A stretch of DNA of 64,000 nucleotides, taken from positions 1,550,001 through 1,614,000 of the forward strand of contig CM065652.1 in the NCBI GenBank assembly GCA_033220425.1, written 5' to 3'. Both the position numbers and the translations under genes were made by a program. Shown in pieces: positions 9,933 through 21,000 of the stretch. The stretch comes from Lepraria neglecta. Taxonomy: Eukaryota; Ascomycota; Lecanoromycetes; Lecanorales; Stereocaulaceae. Within the stretch, counting starts at the first letter, position 1. Every line of letters begins with the position of its first letter. The notes below the pieces were generated by a model. That model had not been told where the DNA came from. It saw only the letters and a list, made by a program, of their open reading frames with translations, and searched no databases.

Positions 9933-12029
9933 CTAGCTCCCAGGCTGGAAAGGGTCGCTCGGCTTCTTTGGCTCCTCCTGCACGGGAGTCCCCCAGGTCA
10001 CACTCTCCCCAATCCATTTCGTAGCCCTATTATCCTCATCCAACTTCATCAAATACTCACTCGCAGCCTGCTTCCCAATGATGACATTCTTCCGCTGACG
10101 AAATTGCTCCTCGCTCTCAAACGCTTGCTTAGTCTGGTCATCATTCCAGAGATTCCGTAGAATCAGGAGCCTTTCGAGTGGTGAAGCGGAGTATCTTTCA
10201 TGGGAATACGATCCCTGCTGGATGACCATTTTCGGGATGACGAATTCCTTGATGGTAACGGTGATCGACTCTTGTTCCTTCTTCACAGTGCGCTTATTGA
10301 AGATAGAAGGCATCCAGTCGCCCCAGGCCGGTACATCTTTCGGAGTAAAAGTCTTGACCCATGAATGGCCTTCTCCATCTCCATTTGGCTTCCTAGTAAA
10401 CCCTTCAAGGGCCCTACTTCGATACTCCTGGCTCTGCCACGCATGCCAGACCACCGGATGGATGTATTCGCGAGTGTCGGGCTTGTCAGGATAATGACCC
10501 GGCGTCCGGACTTCCTGGCCAATGATAGCATTGGGGATACCGGAGAAGTCTTTCTGGTAAGGGCCCACCCCCCAGCCAACCTTTTGTGTCTCGGTAGATC
10601 TCTTGGTGAGCTTTTCGAGAACCTCAAAGTACTGCGTAGTAATAAAGCTGAGCACTCTCTCCTCGTAATGGAGGTAAGGACGGCAGCGATCAACCATCCA
10701 GGCGAAAGTGGTGTTGGCCATGGATTCAAGGTCGCCCTTGGGGGTACTCTTTAGGCTATCTGTGCTTCCCCCGCCGACGTTAATGTGAACGCCAGGGAAC
10801 CAGCACTGGATCAAGTTGGTCTCGCCCGTCCTGCCCATCTGTTCCCGTATTTTTCTGTTGTCGCTAGGCATGTTCCAGAGAGTTGGCTTCATATGGTTAC
10901 GGCGCTCGTCGAGTGCCAATGCATGAAAGGCGTTATCGAATTCTGGGGTCCGTTAGCGTCATGGAAATTTGTAGAACTCATTAGTGAGTAAGATCAGGGG
11001 GACATCAACCTGGATGAATGTTCGTGTTATGGAAGGCATATTCCTTGTTATACCCCGTCACGTCTACGAGCCTGTTTGCTGGAATGCCTAGAGATCCCAC
11101 GGTATCGAAAACACCGACGATCTTGATGTCAACAGGCCTATGGCAGTAAAACAGCCACTCGTGGCCGTCACCTTTGCGAACCTTCTGAGCTGCATGGTCC
11201 TTGTCGCCTTCGCTAATGGTCACCATGTCATCATCCGTCAAATCTTTCTCAGCTTTGTCTCTGATTTCAAGATTCAGCTTCCCCCAGGCTGTTTCCTCGA
11301 TCGGCGTCTCCGCATTCTTGGTCTTGTAGACAGAATACATTTCCCAGAATCGTGACATCTGTATATCCTGGCAGATTCCAACTCGAGCGACAAGACCAGC
11401 CGTCGCACTGAATAATTTCGGAGTTAGCATTTCCCTTGTGAGATGATCCTTGAGCCGAAGGATATGTCTCGTGAGCCGGAGAATAGTTCCGGCTCAAAAC
11501 AGGGCATGAAAGGGAACTAATAGCTCAAAAAGGATAACGTACCGAGCAGTGTATGCCCCACGGGAAAAGCCGAAGAAGAAGACCTCATCACCTGGGACAT
11601 AGTTGCTGGCCAGGAAATTGTAGGCTTCGCATATGTTTTCGTCAAGGCCAGATCCAAACCAGCCTAAGCACTGATGTCAGAACACAGTCATGCATAAATC
11701 AACCAAAATAAGCAATTGTTATTGAAGAACCTGGAGCCAATTGGTTCGCAGTATGGTTGGGTGAGCTCACCAGCGATTTTTGCATCCAACCAATTGGACG
11801 TCGCAACGCCCGCGTCATAGAATACTATCTGTGGTACTGCCTGATTATTCTCATCAATGTAGGTCTTCGAGATAGCACGAGACAGCTTCGCAACGTTGGA
11901 AGGAATTTCATGGCTAGCATGATTGGCCGCTTGCCAGGTGCCGTCGCAGCAAATGATCAATCGCTTGCGGACGGGCTTTGGGCCCCATGCACCTCCGGGT
12001 GTGGGCTGAAATCCATGTTGCTGATCCAT
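9933..12029 (-). CDS. DUF2235 (Tle1-like alpha/beta hydrolase) protein
   Basis: Four exons (12029-11771, 11663-11543, 11407-11010, 10942-9933) give 595 residues. All joins keep frame, and the 135-bp intron 2 has a clear TGCTAAC branch site. The N-terminus carries the family hallmark KRLIICCDGTW. The nucleophile elbow GFSRGAYTAR (GxSxG) is created by exon 2 and intron 2. The middle includes VGVFDTVGSLG and a conserved ALDERR segment followed by WFPGVHINVGGG, where the DUF2235 His and Asp residues lie. The same fold occurs in bacterial type VI phospholipase effectors; fungal members are common but mostly uncharacterised, so a lipase or esterase role is inference. No signal peptide is seen. It lies head-to-tail behind the ADH gene and in front of the P450. 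Confidence 0.9.
11470..11495. repeat. perfect hairpin within intron 2 of the DUF2235 gene
   Basis: GAGCCGGA and TCCGGCTC are exact 8-nt complements separated by seven bases, and a further GGCTCA word lies nearby. This could fold in the pre-mRNA between the donor and the branch site. Any function is speculative. Confidence 0.4.
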
Positions 12030-12773
12030 CTCTTATGGCAGGATTTTGAAGTGAGATCTAAATAGAGGAGTGTAGACGGAGCCTATGTCGAGTTGATCTC
12101 AAGCAAAGGTCAGAAGAAATGCAGAATGTTCGTGTCCTGAGGAGAGGCCATATCGAGAACTTGGCACTTTCATACATTACAATGGCTTAAATGTACATAG
12201 CTGAGTTTGGATAGGACTCGGCACTGGTTGTAGCCAATGCCCCATTTTAGACGCCACAAAGTGGGCTGTAGTAACCAAATGTGGTGTCAATCCATGATAG
12301 GTGTCTATTAGCTGCATGTTGCTTGCTGATTCTTGCCTATTTTTGGCGGATGGATCTGGATCTGGTGGGAGAGGTGTGAGGCTTGGCTGAAAGTGGGGTT
12401 TTAGTGCCCGCATAATGCAACGCTTGCCGGTCTGGCCATCCTTAGCGTTGACAATAACCCGAGGCTCTGGGCCCAGACTCTTGAAAGGCTTAAAAAGCAC
12501 TTTGTAGTGGAGAACAATGTAAGGTAGGTACCCATGAACGTGCAAGTGGGTACTCTTCACGTTCAGACAATTAGAAGTAGACGGCAGAGGAATGTTATGA
12601 GTAATTCGTAACGCAAGATGTTTTCTCTAAAGACGGAGTCCATGCGAAGCACTCACAGCATGAAGTCTCGAAAGAGGTGTAATAGTACTCATATTAGTGC
12701 CCCATAGCTGTAATTCCACTCTTTATGATTCCAGACGTGGACATCCTGAGGTGTCGCACCCTTAATTGGCAGC
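12030..12773. other. intergenic, DUF2235 promoter and ADH 3' side
   Basis: No coding evidence. A 127-codon frame on the minus strand has no recognisable features. The DUF2235 promoter must lie here. Confidence 0.45.
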
Positions 12774-13883
12774 CTAAGCAGCAATCTTGACAACCGCTCT
12801 CCCAGCGATCTTTCCATCCTTCAGCTTAGCAATAAGTTCGTTAAGATCGTGCAAAGTTCCATGAGTGAGGACTGGACGGACGAGACCCCGAGCCGTAAAG
12901 TCCAAAGCCTCGTCCACATCTTTCAGTGTTCCAGTGACAGTACCCACGATATTGAGTCTCTTCATGCAGAGCAGAGCCGGAGGGGCACCAGCCACAATGG
13001 TCATATCTGTGGGAATGCCAACTGCAACCACAGTTCCACCAGGCCGCAGAAGCATGGGTGCAGTAGCGTAGCCTTCCCTCGATGCAGCAGTCACAACGAC
13101 ACCATGCGCCCCGTATGTAGTAATATGCATGATCTCGGCTGGTATATCCTTGGTCGTAGTGAAGTCGATGAAGTGCTCTGCTCCAAGTTCCAGGCAGAGT
13201 TTCTGCTTCTCCGCTCCGCCATCGATTGCAATGACACGCATACCCATGGTTTTGGCATATTGTATAGCGAGATGTCCCAGCCCACCTCCTGCGCCAGGCA
13301 CTACAATCCATTGGCCTGGTCTGACCTGTGAACGCTTGCAAGCAACGTAGGCCGTGACCCCTCCGCACATTATTGGTCCCGCCTCTTCATCTTTGACACC
13401 GTTTGGGATTCGGGTGGCATATCGAGCGTCGGTGACGCAGTACTCCTGGAAAGTTCCTCCCTAGTGTCAGCGAAGAGCGAGAGGGTGGCTGGTCAGAGTG
13501 TGATTACCTGGTACACTATTTCCGCTATTGCGCTGCTTCGGGCAATGTAGTTCGTCTTGCCCATTGGTACAGAATTCGCATCTCTGGCAGATACTCGTTA
13601 CCCATTTGACACCAACTCGGTCTCCTTCCTTCCATAGATCCTTGACGTCCTCGGCCACACCTACGACGGTGCCAGCTCCCTCGTGCCCAGATATGCCCTT
13701 GGCAGTCTCCTTCATCTTGAACTCATTAAATATGAAGGCCTTGTCGGTTCCGCAGATACCGCTGTAATTAATTTTACAGAGAATCTGACCTGGTCCAAGC
13801 TGTGGGACATCGATGGTGGTCACCTCGCATTTTGGCTCTTGGCCCTGCTTCACAGCGGCTTGTTGATGCTTTGGTAGAGTCAT
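12774..13883 (-). CDS. zinc-dependent alcohol dehydrogenase (MDR family, ADH1-like)
   Basis: Two exons (13883-13508 and 13456-12774) with a 51-bp phase-1 intron give 352 residues, close to the 348 of yeast ADH1. It oxidises primary alcohols or reduces aldehydes with NAD(H). Visible features: catalytic-zinc Cys in SGICGTD (about residue 46), His in GHEGAG (about 69), the structural-zinc lobe C-x2-C-x2-C-x7-C (about 101-115), the Rossmann glycine loop GAGGGLGH, and an acidic residue at the end of the second strand (IAIDGG) consistent with NAD preference. The acceptor after CTAGGGAG was chosen because it restores VPGTFQEY. No targeting peptide is obvious, so it is probably cytosolic. Confidence 0.95.
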
Positions 13884-14074
13884 CGTTGTAGCTTTGGAGG
13901 TTGGGTCTGGTGTCGTTTTGCTGCTCGCAGGCTCTCAACCAGATTCTGCTGTCGATGGTAACTCATGCTCCCTAAATAAGGTAGTCAGTGATTTCATAAT
14001 AACACGATGAAGGGGGGTCCTTCGGTCCAATTAGACAGTGAATCGACCTGCATCCTGCGACTACGCCGAGGTTA

Positions 14075-14149
14075 GAAGGGTTCACCCCCTCAGTTGTCAA
14101 ACCCCCTCAGTTGTCAGCCCTATTCTATAGGGCAAAATTTCAAAATTTG
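14075..14149 (+). repeat. left terminal inverted repeat of the pogo-like element
   Basis: It starts GAAGGGTTCACCCCC, contains two tandem copies of a CCCCCTCAGTTGTCA-type word, and ends CAAAATTTCAAAATTTG. It matches the right end in inverted orientation, apart from a small insertion in the internal CCCTAT..ATAGGG palindrome. Confidence 0.9.
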
Positions 14150-14210
14150 CAGATTTCAACTTATTCAACACCAACAACCCCTTTAGATCACGTCCCGAAC
14201 CACGTCTACG

Positions 14211-16067
14211 ATGCCTAAACGCCCCCTCCCACCCCCAGCCGACCCCTGGGATGTCGAGATCCCTGACAGCGAGCGTCTCGAGCAAGCACATAAGGCTTGG
14301 ATGGCTGCTGACAAGAAGATCTCTGTACGAAAGATTACTCAAAAGCACGGTGTTCTCCCTCAGACTCTCAATAAACGAGTCAATGGAGGGGCGTCAGCTG
14401 AGGTCAAATACCAGAGATTCCAACGCCTTACCCCGGAAGAAGAGATAGCAATCGAGAGATGGATCCTACGTCTGCAGGCTTGAGGTTAGCCACCGCGTGT
14501 TGAGCAGACACGTTTTATAGCAACAGAACTACTTCAAAAGAAGGGTGATTTGGAGCCTTTACGAGTCAATTAGATCCAAAAATTTCTACGTCGCCACCCC
14601 AATATCAGATCTGCTTACATTCCTCCTCTCGACAAAGAACGAGCAATAGCCCAGGAACCGGAGACTCTTCGCGGCTGGTTCAAGCTCTATAAGAGTATTA
14701 AGAGACAGTACCAGGTGGAAGATAAGGATATCTATAATATGGATGAAAAAGGCTTTATATAAGGGGTTATTGCTAAACTTCGGGTAATGATCTCTAAGCA
14801 CGAAAAAAAACCTGCTATGACTCAGTGCGGTAACCGCGACTGGGTGTCTCTTATTGAGTATATCTCTATGGATGGGAGAATTCTTAAGCCCTGGATTATC
14901 TTTAAGGCAAAGTAACAGCAGAAGGCCTGGCATGAAGTTCTAAAAGAAGGATATATTATAGTCAGCGAGAACGGTTGGACTGATAACGAGCTAGGACTAA
15001 CGTGGCTTGAATGGTGCTTTGCCAAAGAGACTGCTATTGGTCAGAAAGGCGAATACCGCATGCTTATTCTGGACGGGCATGCTTCTCATATTAGCAATGC
15101 CGCTATTGAGTTCTGTATCAGCCAAAAACATAATCCTTCTTTGCCTCCCAGCGCATACAACGCATATACTATAACCTCTGGATGTTGGCGTCTTCGCCCT
15201 ATTAGCAACCGCATACAAAAACCACGTCCAGCGTACAACTCGACTCGGTGCCAGCTACTCTATCGATAAGGTCGATTTCCTAGAACTCTACCAATTAGCG
15301 CGGACCGAATCGATTACACCAATCAATATTCAGAAGGCCTGGGCAGTAACAGGACTGTCACCATTTGAGCCTGAAATAGTGCTAAAGCACTTCCCTCTAC
15401 CAGAAAGTTATTAACACTACAACGTAACAATTCGTCCAACTACGCCTCCACAGGGAACGCTTGAATTTTCAGGCCCTGACGGCGACGGCAAGCTGCTGTT
15501 AACCCCAGCCAATATATTGCAGGTCTAGCAGCTACTTCAGCATACGGCTAAAGGAGAAGGTCTTAAAGAACTACTACTCAATAAGATGAGTAAGGCTGCG
15601 ATCTCTGCGATGGCTGAATCTACGGTACAGAGGATTACTAATGCTGAGTTGGTTGAGCTACAGCGGCGGAAGAAAGGGTTATGAATCAAGATATCGTCGA
15701 TGAGAGAAAGGCTAAATATACAGCTACTGCCCAGCAAAAGGAGTTAAAGAAGAAAGAGAAGGAATGGGATCATAAGATAAAAAGACTCAGGACACTGGGA
15801 CCTGATCTATTTGCGCCACCCCGCCCACCTGTAACACCAAGACGACGTGCTCCAGCACCTGTATTACTACCTCCGGCGACGCTACTACATCCAATCATAC
15901 CCCCCGCGAAGCGTCAGAAGAAGATAGTGGCTCTACGGGTAAGGGTAACCACTCAAGATCTACAGCAGGGACGGTGGGCAGAGCACGGCAAGTATGGGCA
16001 GCAGAGCTCTGGGGAGCTCGAGAACCAGCCAATGGGAAGAGGGCATAAGAAAGCCCCGCAAGGCTGA
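14211..16067 (+). pseudogene. pogo/Fot1 family transposase, RIP-mutated
   Basis: From an ATG at 14211 one frame reads through an HTH (KITQKHGVLPQTLNKRV), then FLRRHP, YNMDEKGF (first catalytic Asp, about 14733) and LILDGHASH (second Asp, about 15063). It is interrupted by five stops: TGA 14481, TAG 14487, TAG 14571, TAA 14760 and TAA 14913. Each fits TGG or CAR changed by a single transition. A frameshift near 15120 leads to PAHTTHIL-stop-PLDVGVF (third Asp, about 15177). A second shift near 15680 leads to a Lys/Pro-rich tail. Intact relatives run to roughly 500-600 residues. It cannot make an active enzyme. Confidence 0.9.
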
Positions 16068-16134
16068 ATTGTAGCTAGCAGTCTGAATAGAGTCCAAAAA
16101 GTCGAAATCTGCAATAAAAATCGATTGTTGCATA

Positions 16135-16204
16135 CAAATTTTGAAATTTTGCCCTATAGGGCTAACAACTGAGGGGGTTTGACAACTGAGGGGGTGAACC
16201 CTTC
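16135..16204 (-). repeat. right terminal inverted repeat of the pogo-like element
   Basis: Inverse complement of the left end. It includes the 12-bp perfect palindrome GCCCTATAGGGC and two CAACTGAGGGGG words. Confidence 0.9.
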
Positions 16205-16206
16205 TA

Positions 16207-18043
16207 TGCGGCATGTCGTCGTGCTGCAGCTTCAACCCGTTAGATACGAACTTCTCCATAGTCGTGACTCGAGTTCTTCAATTATATAAGAGACTCGATC
16301 TTCCCAGCGGTCACAGCGGTCAAGAGTTGCGGATGAAGTAGTTCACCACCTTGCAAGCTTTTACACCAAGCCTGCAGCACTGGGCTCAACTTCAGTAGGG
16401 GTTCCAGCTCGGTCGGGGTAGAAAAAAGCTCGGCTGGGGTAGAAAGTCGAGTCTGGATATGTCGATGAACAAATCAAGGATCATTTGGTTTGAAAGAACT
16501 CGGCAGCTGCTTGAGCCACTAGGAGGGCAAAGTCTATTTACATGGTAGCCCAACGATCTCTTTCAAGATCCCCAACCGTTCCGAAATCACCTATCCTTTC
16601 TTCATGCACTATGCTGCATGTTTAGCCCTTCCTTATGCTCTGCTATCTTCATCAGTAGTGTTTGGGTTTGCAGTGATCCTGTAGTAATGAGATTGTCTAC
16701 TTGCAAGCTTGGACTCTATATACCCTTCCCCACGTTTCTTCACCAAAAGCAACGCCAAGGTCTTGGTAGCGGGTCATCCGTCTTGTCAGGAACGAGAATG
16801 CCACTTTTCGGCTTGAGGCACCCTTTCTGCCAGCGATCCTCGACCGCTCGCTTTCTCTCAACTCCTGTAGTTCTAATTTTGCTCGTCTTTGCTAAGCCTA
16901 GAACTGTTTGTGGACCTCGATTTCTACAAACCACGATCGGATGCTGTAAATGTGTTGTAGCTCTAAATCGATTAGCCGCCGAAAGGCAATTTCCCTTGCA
17001 TTTTCGACTTTTTGTTGGGCTGCAAGTTCGCTTCTGCGCTGGGTAGGCAAGGTAATCCTGCAGTCTCTAAATGCGTTCCTCTGCCTCTTGAACCTCTAGT
17101 TGCCTCTTTCTCTCGAGCTTCCTTACGACGCTGTAGTGCGACTCGGCTGGGGCCCCGGCTGGGTGGCACTGCCACTATGCCTATCCCCATGGTCAATTGA
17201 CGGTTGTGAAGCTGGATATCTCTCGCTATTGGAGGAAAATTTTTGACGATGGGTTTTTTGATTAGGGAATGGGAAGGAGAAGAATGAAAAGCAGAAGATT
17301 TAATTTATTAGTGCCTATAATTGATAATGCGTTCACACTAATTGGACATATAAAATCTTCTCAAATAGCTTCCTCTTGTAAGCGTTGGAAATTGGTATCT
17401 TAGCATCGAATAGCTCCTGCCACTCCCCGACTTCCTGATCTTTGGACTAAACGCTCCTACTGTGCTGAGCAGATTTCAGCTCGGCCTAGAGGATCGTTGC
17501 GCGCCAAACGGCTAGTAATCGGCGCATCTAATGAGCGGAACAGAGGTTCAAGCTGACTAGTTCAAGTTAGAACTATCACCTCATGAGCTCTACAGCCTTC
17601 AATATTTGGCATAACCCGCCCACTTGCTTTAACAGGCTGGTTCACAGTGGGATATGAGTTGTAAATGGCGAGTTCCCGGCCCAATTCCCGGAATCAAAAT
17701 AAAGTGGCATCTTCTTGAAGCGACTATTGTCAATTGCGAGCGAGATAATGAGCTGAGGAATAGATTAGATGTTGGGAAATCTTCCCTTCCTTCGATTCAT
17801 TATGAGGGTAGCGCCCCCTTCTAATGTGTGTGTGCTGAGCGTACATAATTCGAATCTAGCCTCCCCATATGCCCTGATGTACACCTCCCAAACCGTATGT
17901 TTTCCATAACCATAAGACAGACACATGAATGGAAAACACATTTGCAAGAACTCAAATAAATGCAATACAAGCATGAAGATGATGTACCCTTCAGGAGCTA
18001 GAGAATAAAAATTAGGTGGCCGTAGTCCATGCTGGTAAACCCC
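16207..18043. other. non-coding stretch with a decayed transposon-like protein tail (about 16740-17200, minus)
   Basis: On the minus strand, 17200-16740 reads in pieces as an Arg/Glu/Lys-rich coiled-coil (RSELAAQQKVENAREIAFRR) followed by a basic tail, broken by frame changes and stops. This resembles the C-terminal tails of fungal DDE transposases. Near 16400-16450 the word GGGGTAGAAA occurs twice beside TCGGTC/TCGGCT. The rest (17.2-18.0 kb) is AT-rich without a recognisable gene. Confidence 0.3.
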
Positions 18044-21000
18044 CTAATATCGTAATTTTCCAACAATGGAAAACGTATAGGCAGTCTCAGCTTCACTCTT
18101 CATCTGCGTCCACAGTCAGTATCGTGCTCTCGAAGTACAAGCATCCTAACATACCTGAATCATATAAACTCTCGCCCTCCCACCCCCAACCCCACCAACA
18201 GCACCCACAACGCCCACTTCCCCATTCGGACCCACTACGTCTTCCCACACACTCAACGCAATGCCAGTCCGGGCTACCCGTTCAAAGCAACTTTCACCCA
18301 GCTGCACATCAAGCAGCACTTCCCCCTTCGTCTTCCCATTAATAATGATCCTTTTCTCATTGGTACCTTGATGATATCCTCCACCACTACTCGTTGGTCT
18401 CCCATCAGGCCCATTGTTGCTCCTTTCAGGTCGCATGATCGTAAGTCTCGCACTACCCATGTCCCGCCACCTGCTCGCCGTCTCACGGATATATAGCCTA
18501 ATCTTCGCATTGCTAAGACCAATCGGCGCGTCTTTACCCGCACCCATCATTCCTCCGGGAACAGGAGAGTTAGTGCCACTCCCACTCGAGTTGTCAGAGC
18601 TCGTGTATATACTATTGGCCCTGCTGCCTTCACGAGAAGCGATAGTACTGCGAGAGATGTTGAACATGCCACTCCCCTTCCCAAAGCGCTTAAGCGCCGA
18701 AAATGCACTCGACATACTGCCAACACTGCTCTCACTAACCGCAATGCTAGGCGTAGGCGCACTACTAGCACGGTAGCTGGAAGAACGGCCCCAACCCCCG
18801 AACCAGCTGTGTTTGGAGCTGCCGGCGCTGGTGCCGGTGTGGCGATTTGGGTGGAATGAGCTACCGGATGCGCGTGCGTTCTGGAGAGCGATGAAGGTGG
18901 GATTGTGAATGCGGGAGTGGTTGATGAGGGCGTAGAGAGCTTCACATTCTTCGGGGTTGCGGGAGCGGAACATTATGTTGCTGCCAGAGGTGATTTGAGA
19001 GTTGGGTGTGGGAGGTGAGCGGATTGAGATGTCGATGGCTGTGCCACGGCGGAGGGGGACGAGAGGTGTGAGTTCTAGGGCGACTAAAGGGCGGTCGCCT
19101 TGGACTTCGTCGTTTTGACTTGTCAGATTGGAGGCGAGATCGGAGAAAGCATCTAAATCAGCGACGGGGTTGGAGGACGAAGGAGGCACAATTTTTGAGT
19201 GCGCGGCAGACATCTCGAAGGCCTCTATCAAGCCAGGTGTAATGACGATACTGCATTCATCTGGGTGCAAGCTCTCCCAGGAGCCTGTCCCCGACCATGA
19301 GAAGATCGACGCAATAGTCTTGGAGGCTTTTGTCGGCTGAGCAGGCACTGTCTTATAGGGCGCTTGGGAGGCGGATTCTGAGGGTTTGATAGTAGTGGCC
19401 GGAGTTGATTGTGCTGATGTCTTCTGAGACTCCTTTGAGCTCGACAGACGTTTGAGTGCGCTTAAAGGTATCAACGGCGTGGGCGCATCTCCATCCTCAA
19501 GTTCCTCGTCATCAGAAGAGTCTGATATAGATGTGGCTTGATTGTGTTCAACTGTAGATGCCTCTGAATCAGAAGAACTTTCTGACGCAGTCGATGGCTC
19601 ATATTCGTGCTTCAGAGGCGACGAGGACCTTCTCGGCTTGACTTGACCCTGGCTAAAGTTTGGAGTCTTGGTTCCATTCAACTGCACAGGGCTTGGTGAT
19701 CGGTGAGCTGGCGTAGGCGGCGGTGACGATGCATCCGAAGTCTCTGTTTTGGATGATAAGGGGCGTTTCTTGGTCAACCTGGAAGGTGAGCGTGGCTCTT
19801 GACTGGCGATAGGAGAAGGCCATACTAGCTCCTCTTCGGGCTCAATAGTGGGTGTGGTAGGCGGGCTGTTCTTCCGGACTTTTTGAATATAAGGAAGTTC
19901 CATTGAGGGTACAGAAGACTTCTTTCTATGGTTGGGTGGTCTAGTCTTTGCATTCTGCTGGTCATCATCATGGTGGCGGCTGCTTGCTAAAGGCTCGGGC
20001 GACATGGAACGTAGTTTGTCCAAGCTTTGTGTTGCAGGTTCGTTTGAGTTGTTGGCTTTAGCAGTATCTGGCAAGGCGGCATAGGGCTCATGATTTCGTC
20101 GTGATCCATCTGCCGAACGTGGACTTGAAGGCGAGGCATCACCGTGTCTTGAAAGCCTCTTGGCTCTAGCACGCTTCAATCCAACAGAGGTACTTGTACC
20201 ACTCAGCCCGAGAGCTTCCTTGAAGCTTCGCGGGGTTCGAGTCGGCTCAGATAGGGTCGAGTCACGGACTCGGCTTTGGCTTGGTAGCGAGCGAAGGTCG
20301 TTAACTTGGTCCACATAGTTTGATGACCTTGAAGGCGTGCTTGGCAGATTTTCCACAGGCTGCTTTTGTAATTTGGTTGATTCCCTTGATGACGGACTCA
20401 GGGGCGAGCTGCAGGCCTTGGAGGTTATCGGTTCTTCCCAAGCTTTGGAGGCTTCGTTCGGCTTTTCGCCAATCGGCACCTCAACCTCTCTGGGACTTGG
20501 TGTCCTGCTTTTGCCTGGCGGCGTAGAAGCCACAGAAGGCTCAAGGTTCGGTAAAGCTGACCCGGAAGCTGATTTTGTCCTTTGATGTCGACTGAGAAAG
20601 CTCTGGGATCTGCTGATTTTCGGAGGTACTGGGGTCAAACCAAGCATCTGAACCCACTCGAAGCCTGTCTGTTCATCCTCCGTTATCAAAGAGAACAGCT
20701 CCTGCCATTCAGACCCGTTGCCACTAATGCCTCGGACCATGACCACGATTTGGCCCTCAAGATCACCATTACGAGCCGAAACGTAACTAGTTTGCGCAGG
20801 CGGGAATAGTAGCCAGCGACCTGTTCCATCAACTTCACAGATTAGCACGTCGCCACCGCCAGCAGCATTAGGAGCCTCATCGCGAAATATCAGTTCTACA
20901 CGACAGTCCACACGTTGTCCACTAGAGTGCTGGAGTGCGAGATTGAAGTGGTCTCGAGCCCGAACACGGCGTGTGCGATCGATGATAACGCCAGTCAAAG

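Larger units (their letters stand above)
14075..16204 (+). mobile_element. pogo/Fot1-type Tc1-mariner DNA transposon, full length but mutated
   Basis: A 2,130-bp element is flanked by TA on both sides (14073-14074 and 16205-16206), the target duplication of this superfamily. Its ends are about 70-bp terminal inverted repeats. It carries a CENP-B/psq-type DNA-binding N-terminus and a DDE_1 (DDD) transposase with multiple stops. Both ends are present, so the element inserted whole and decayed in place, and it could still be mobilised in trans. Confidence 0.9.

Noticed and set aside
12177-12560. 127-codon frame between ADH and DUF2235
   Set aside because: No motif, no family resemblance and it lies in the expected promoter region.
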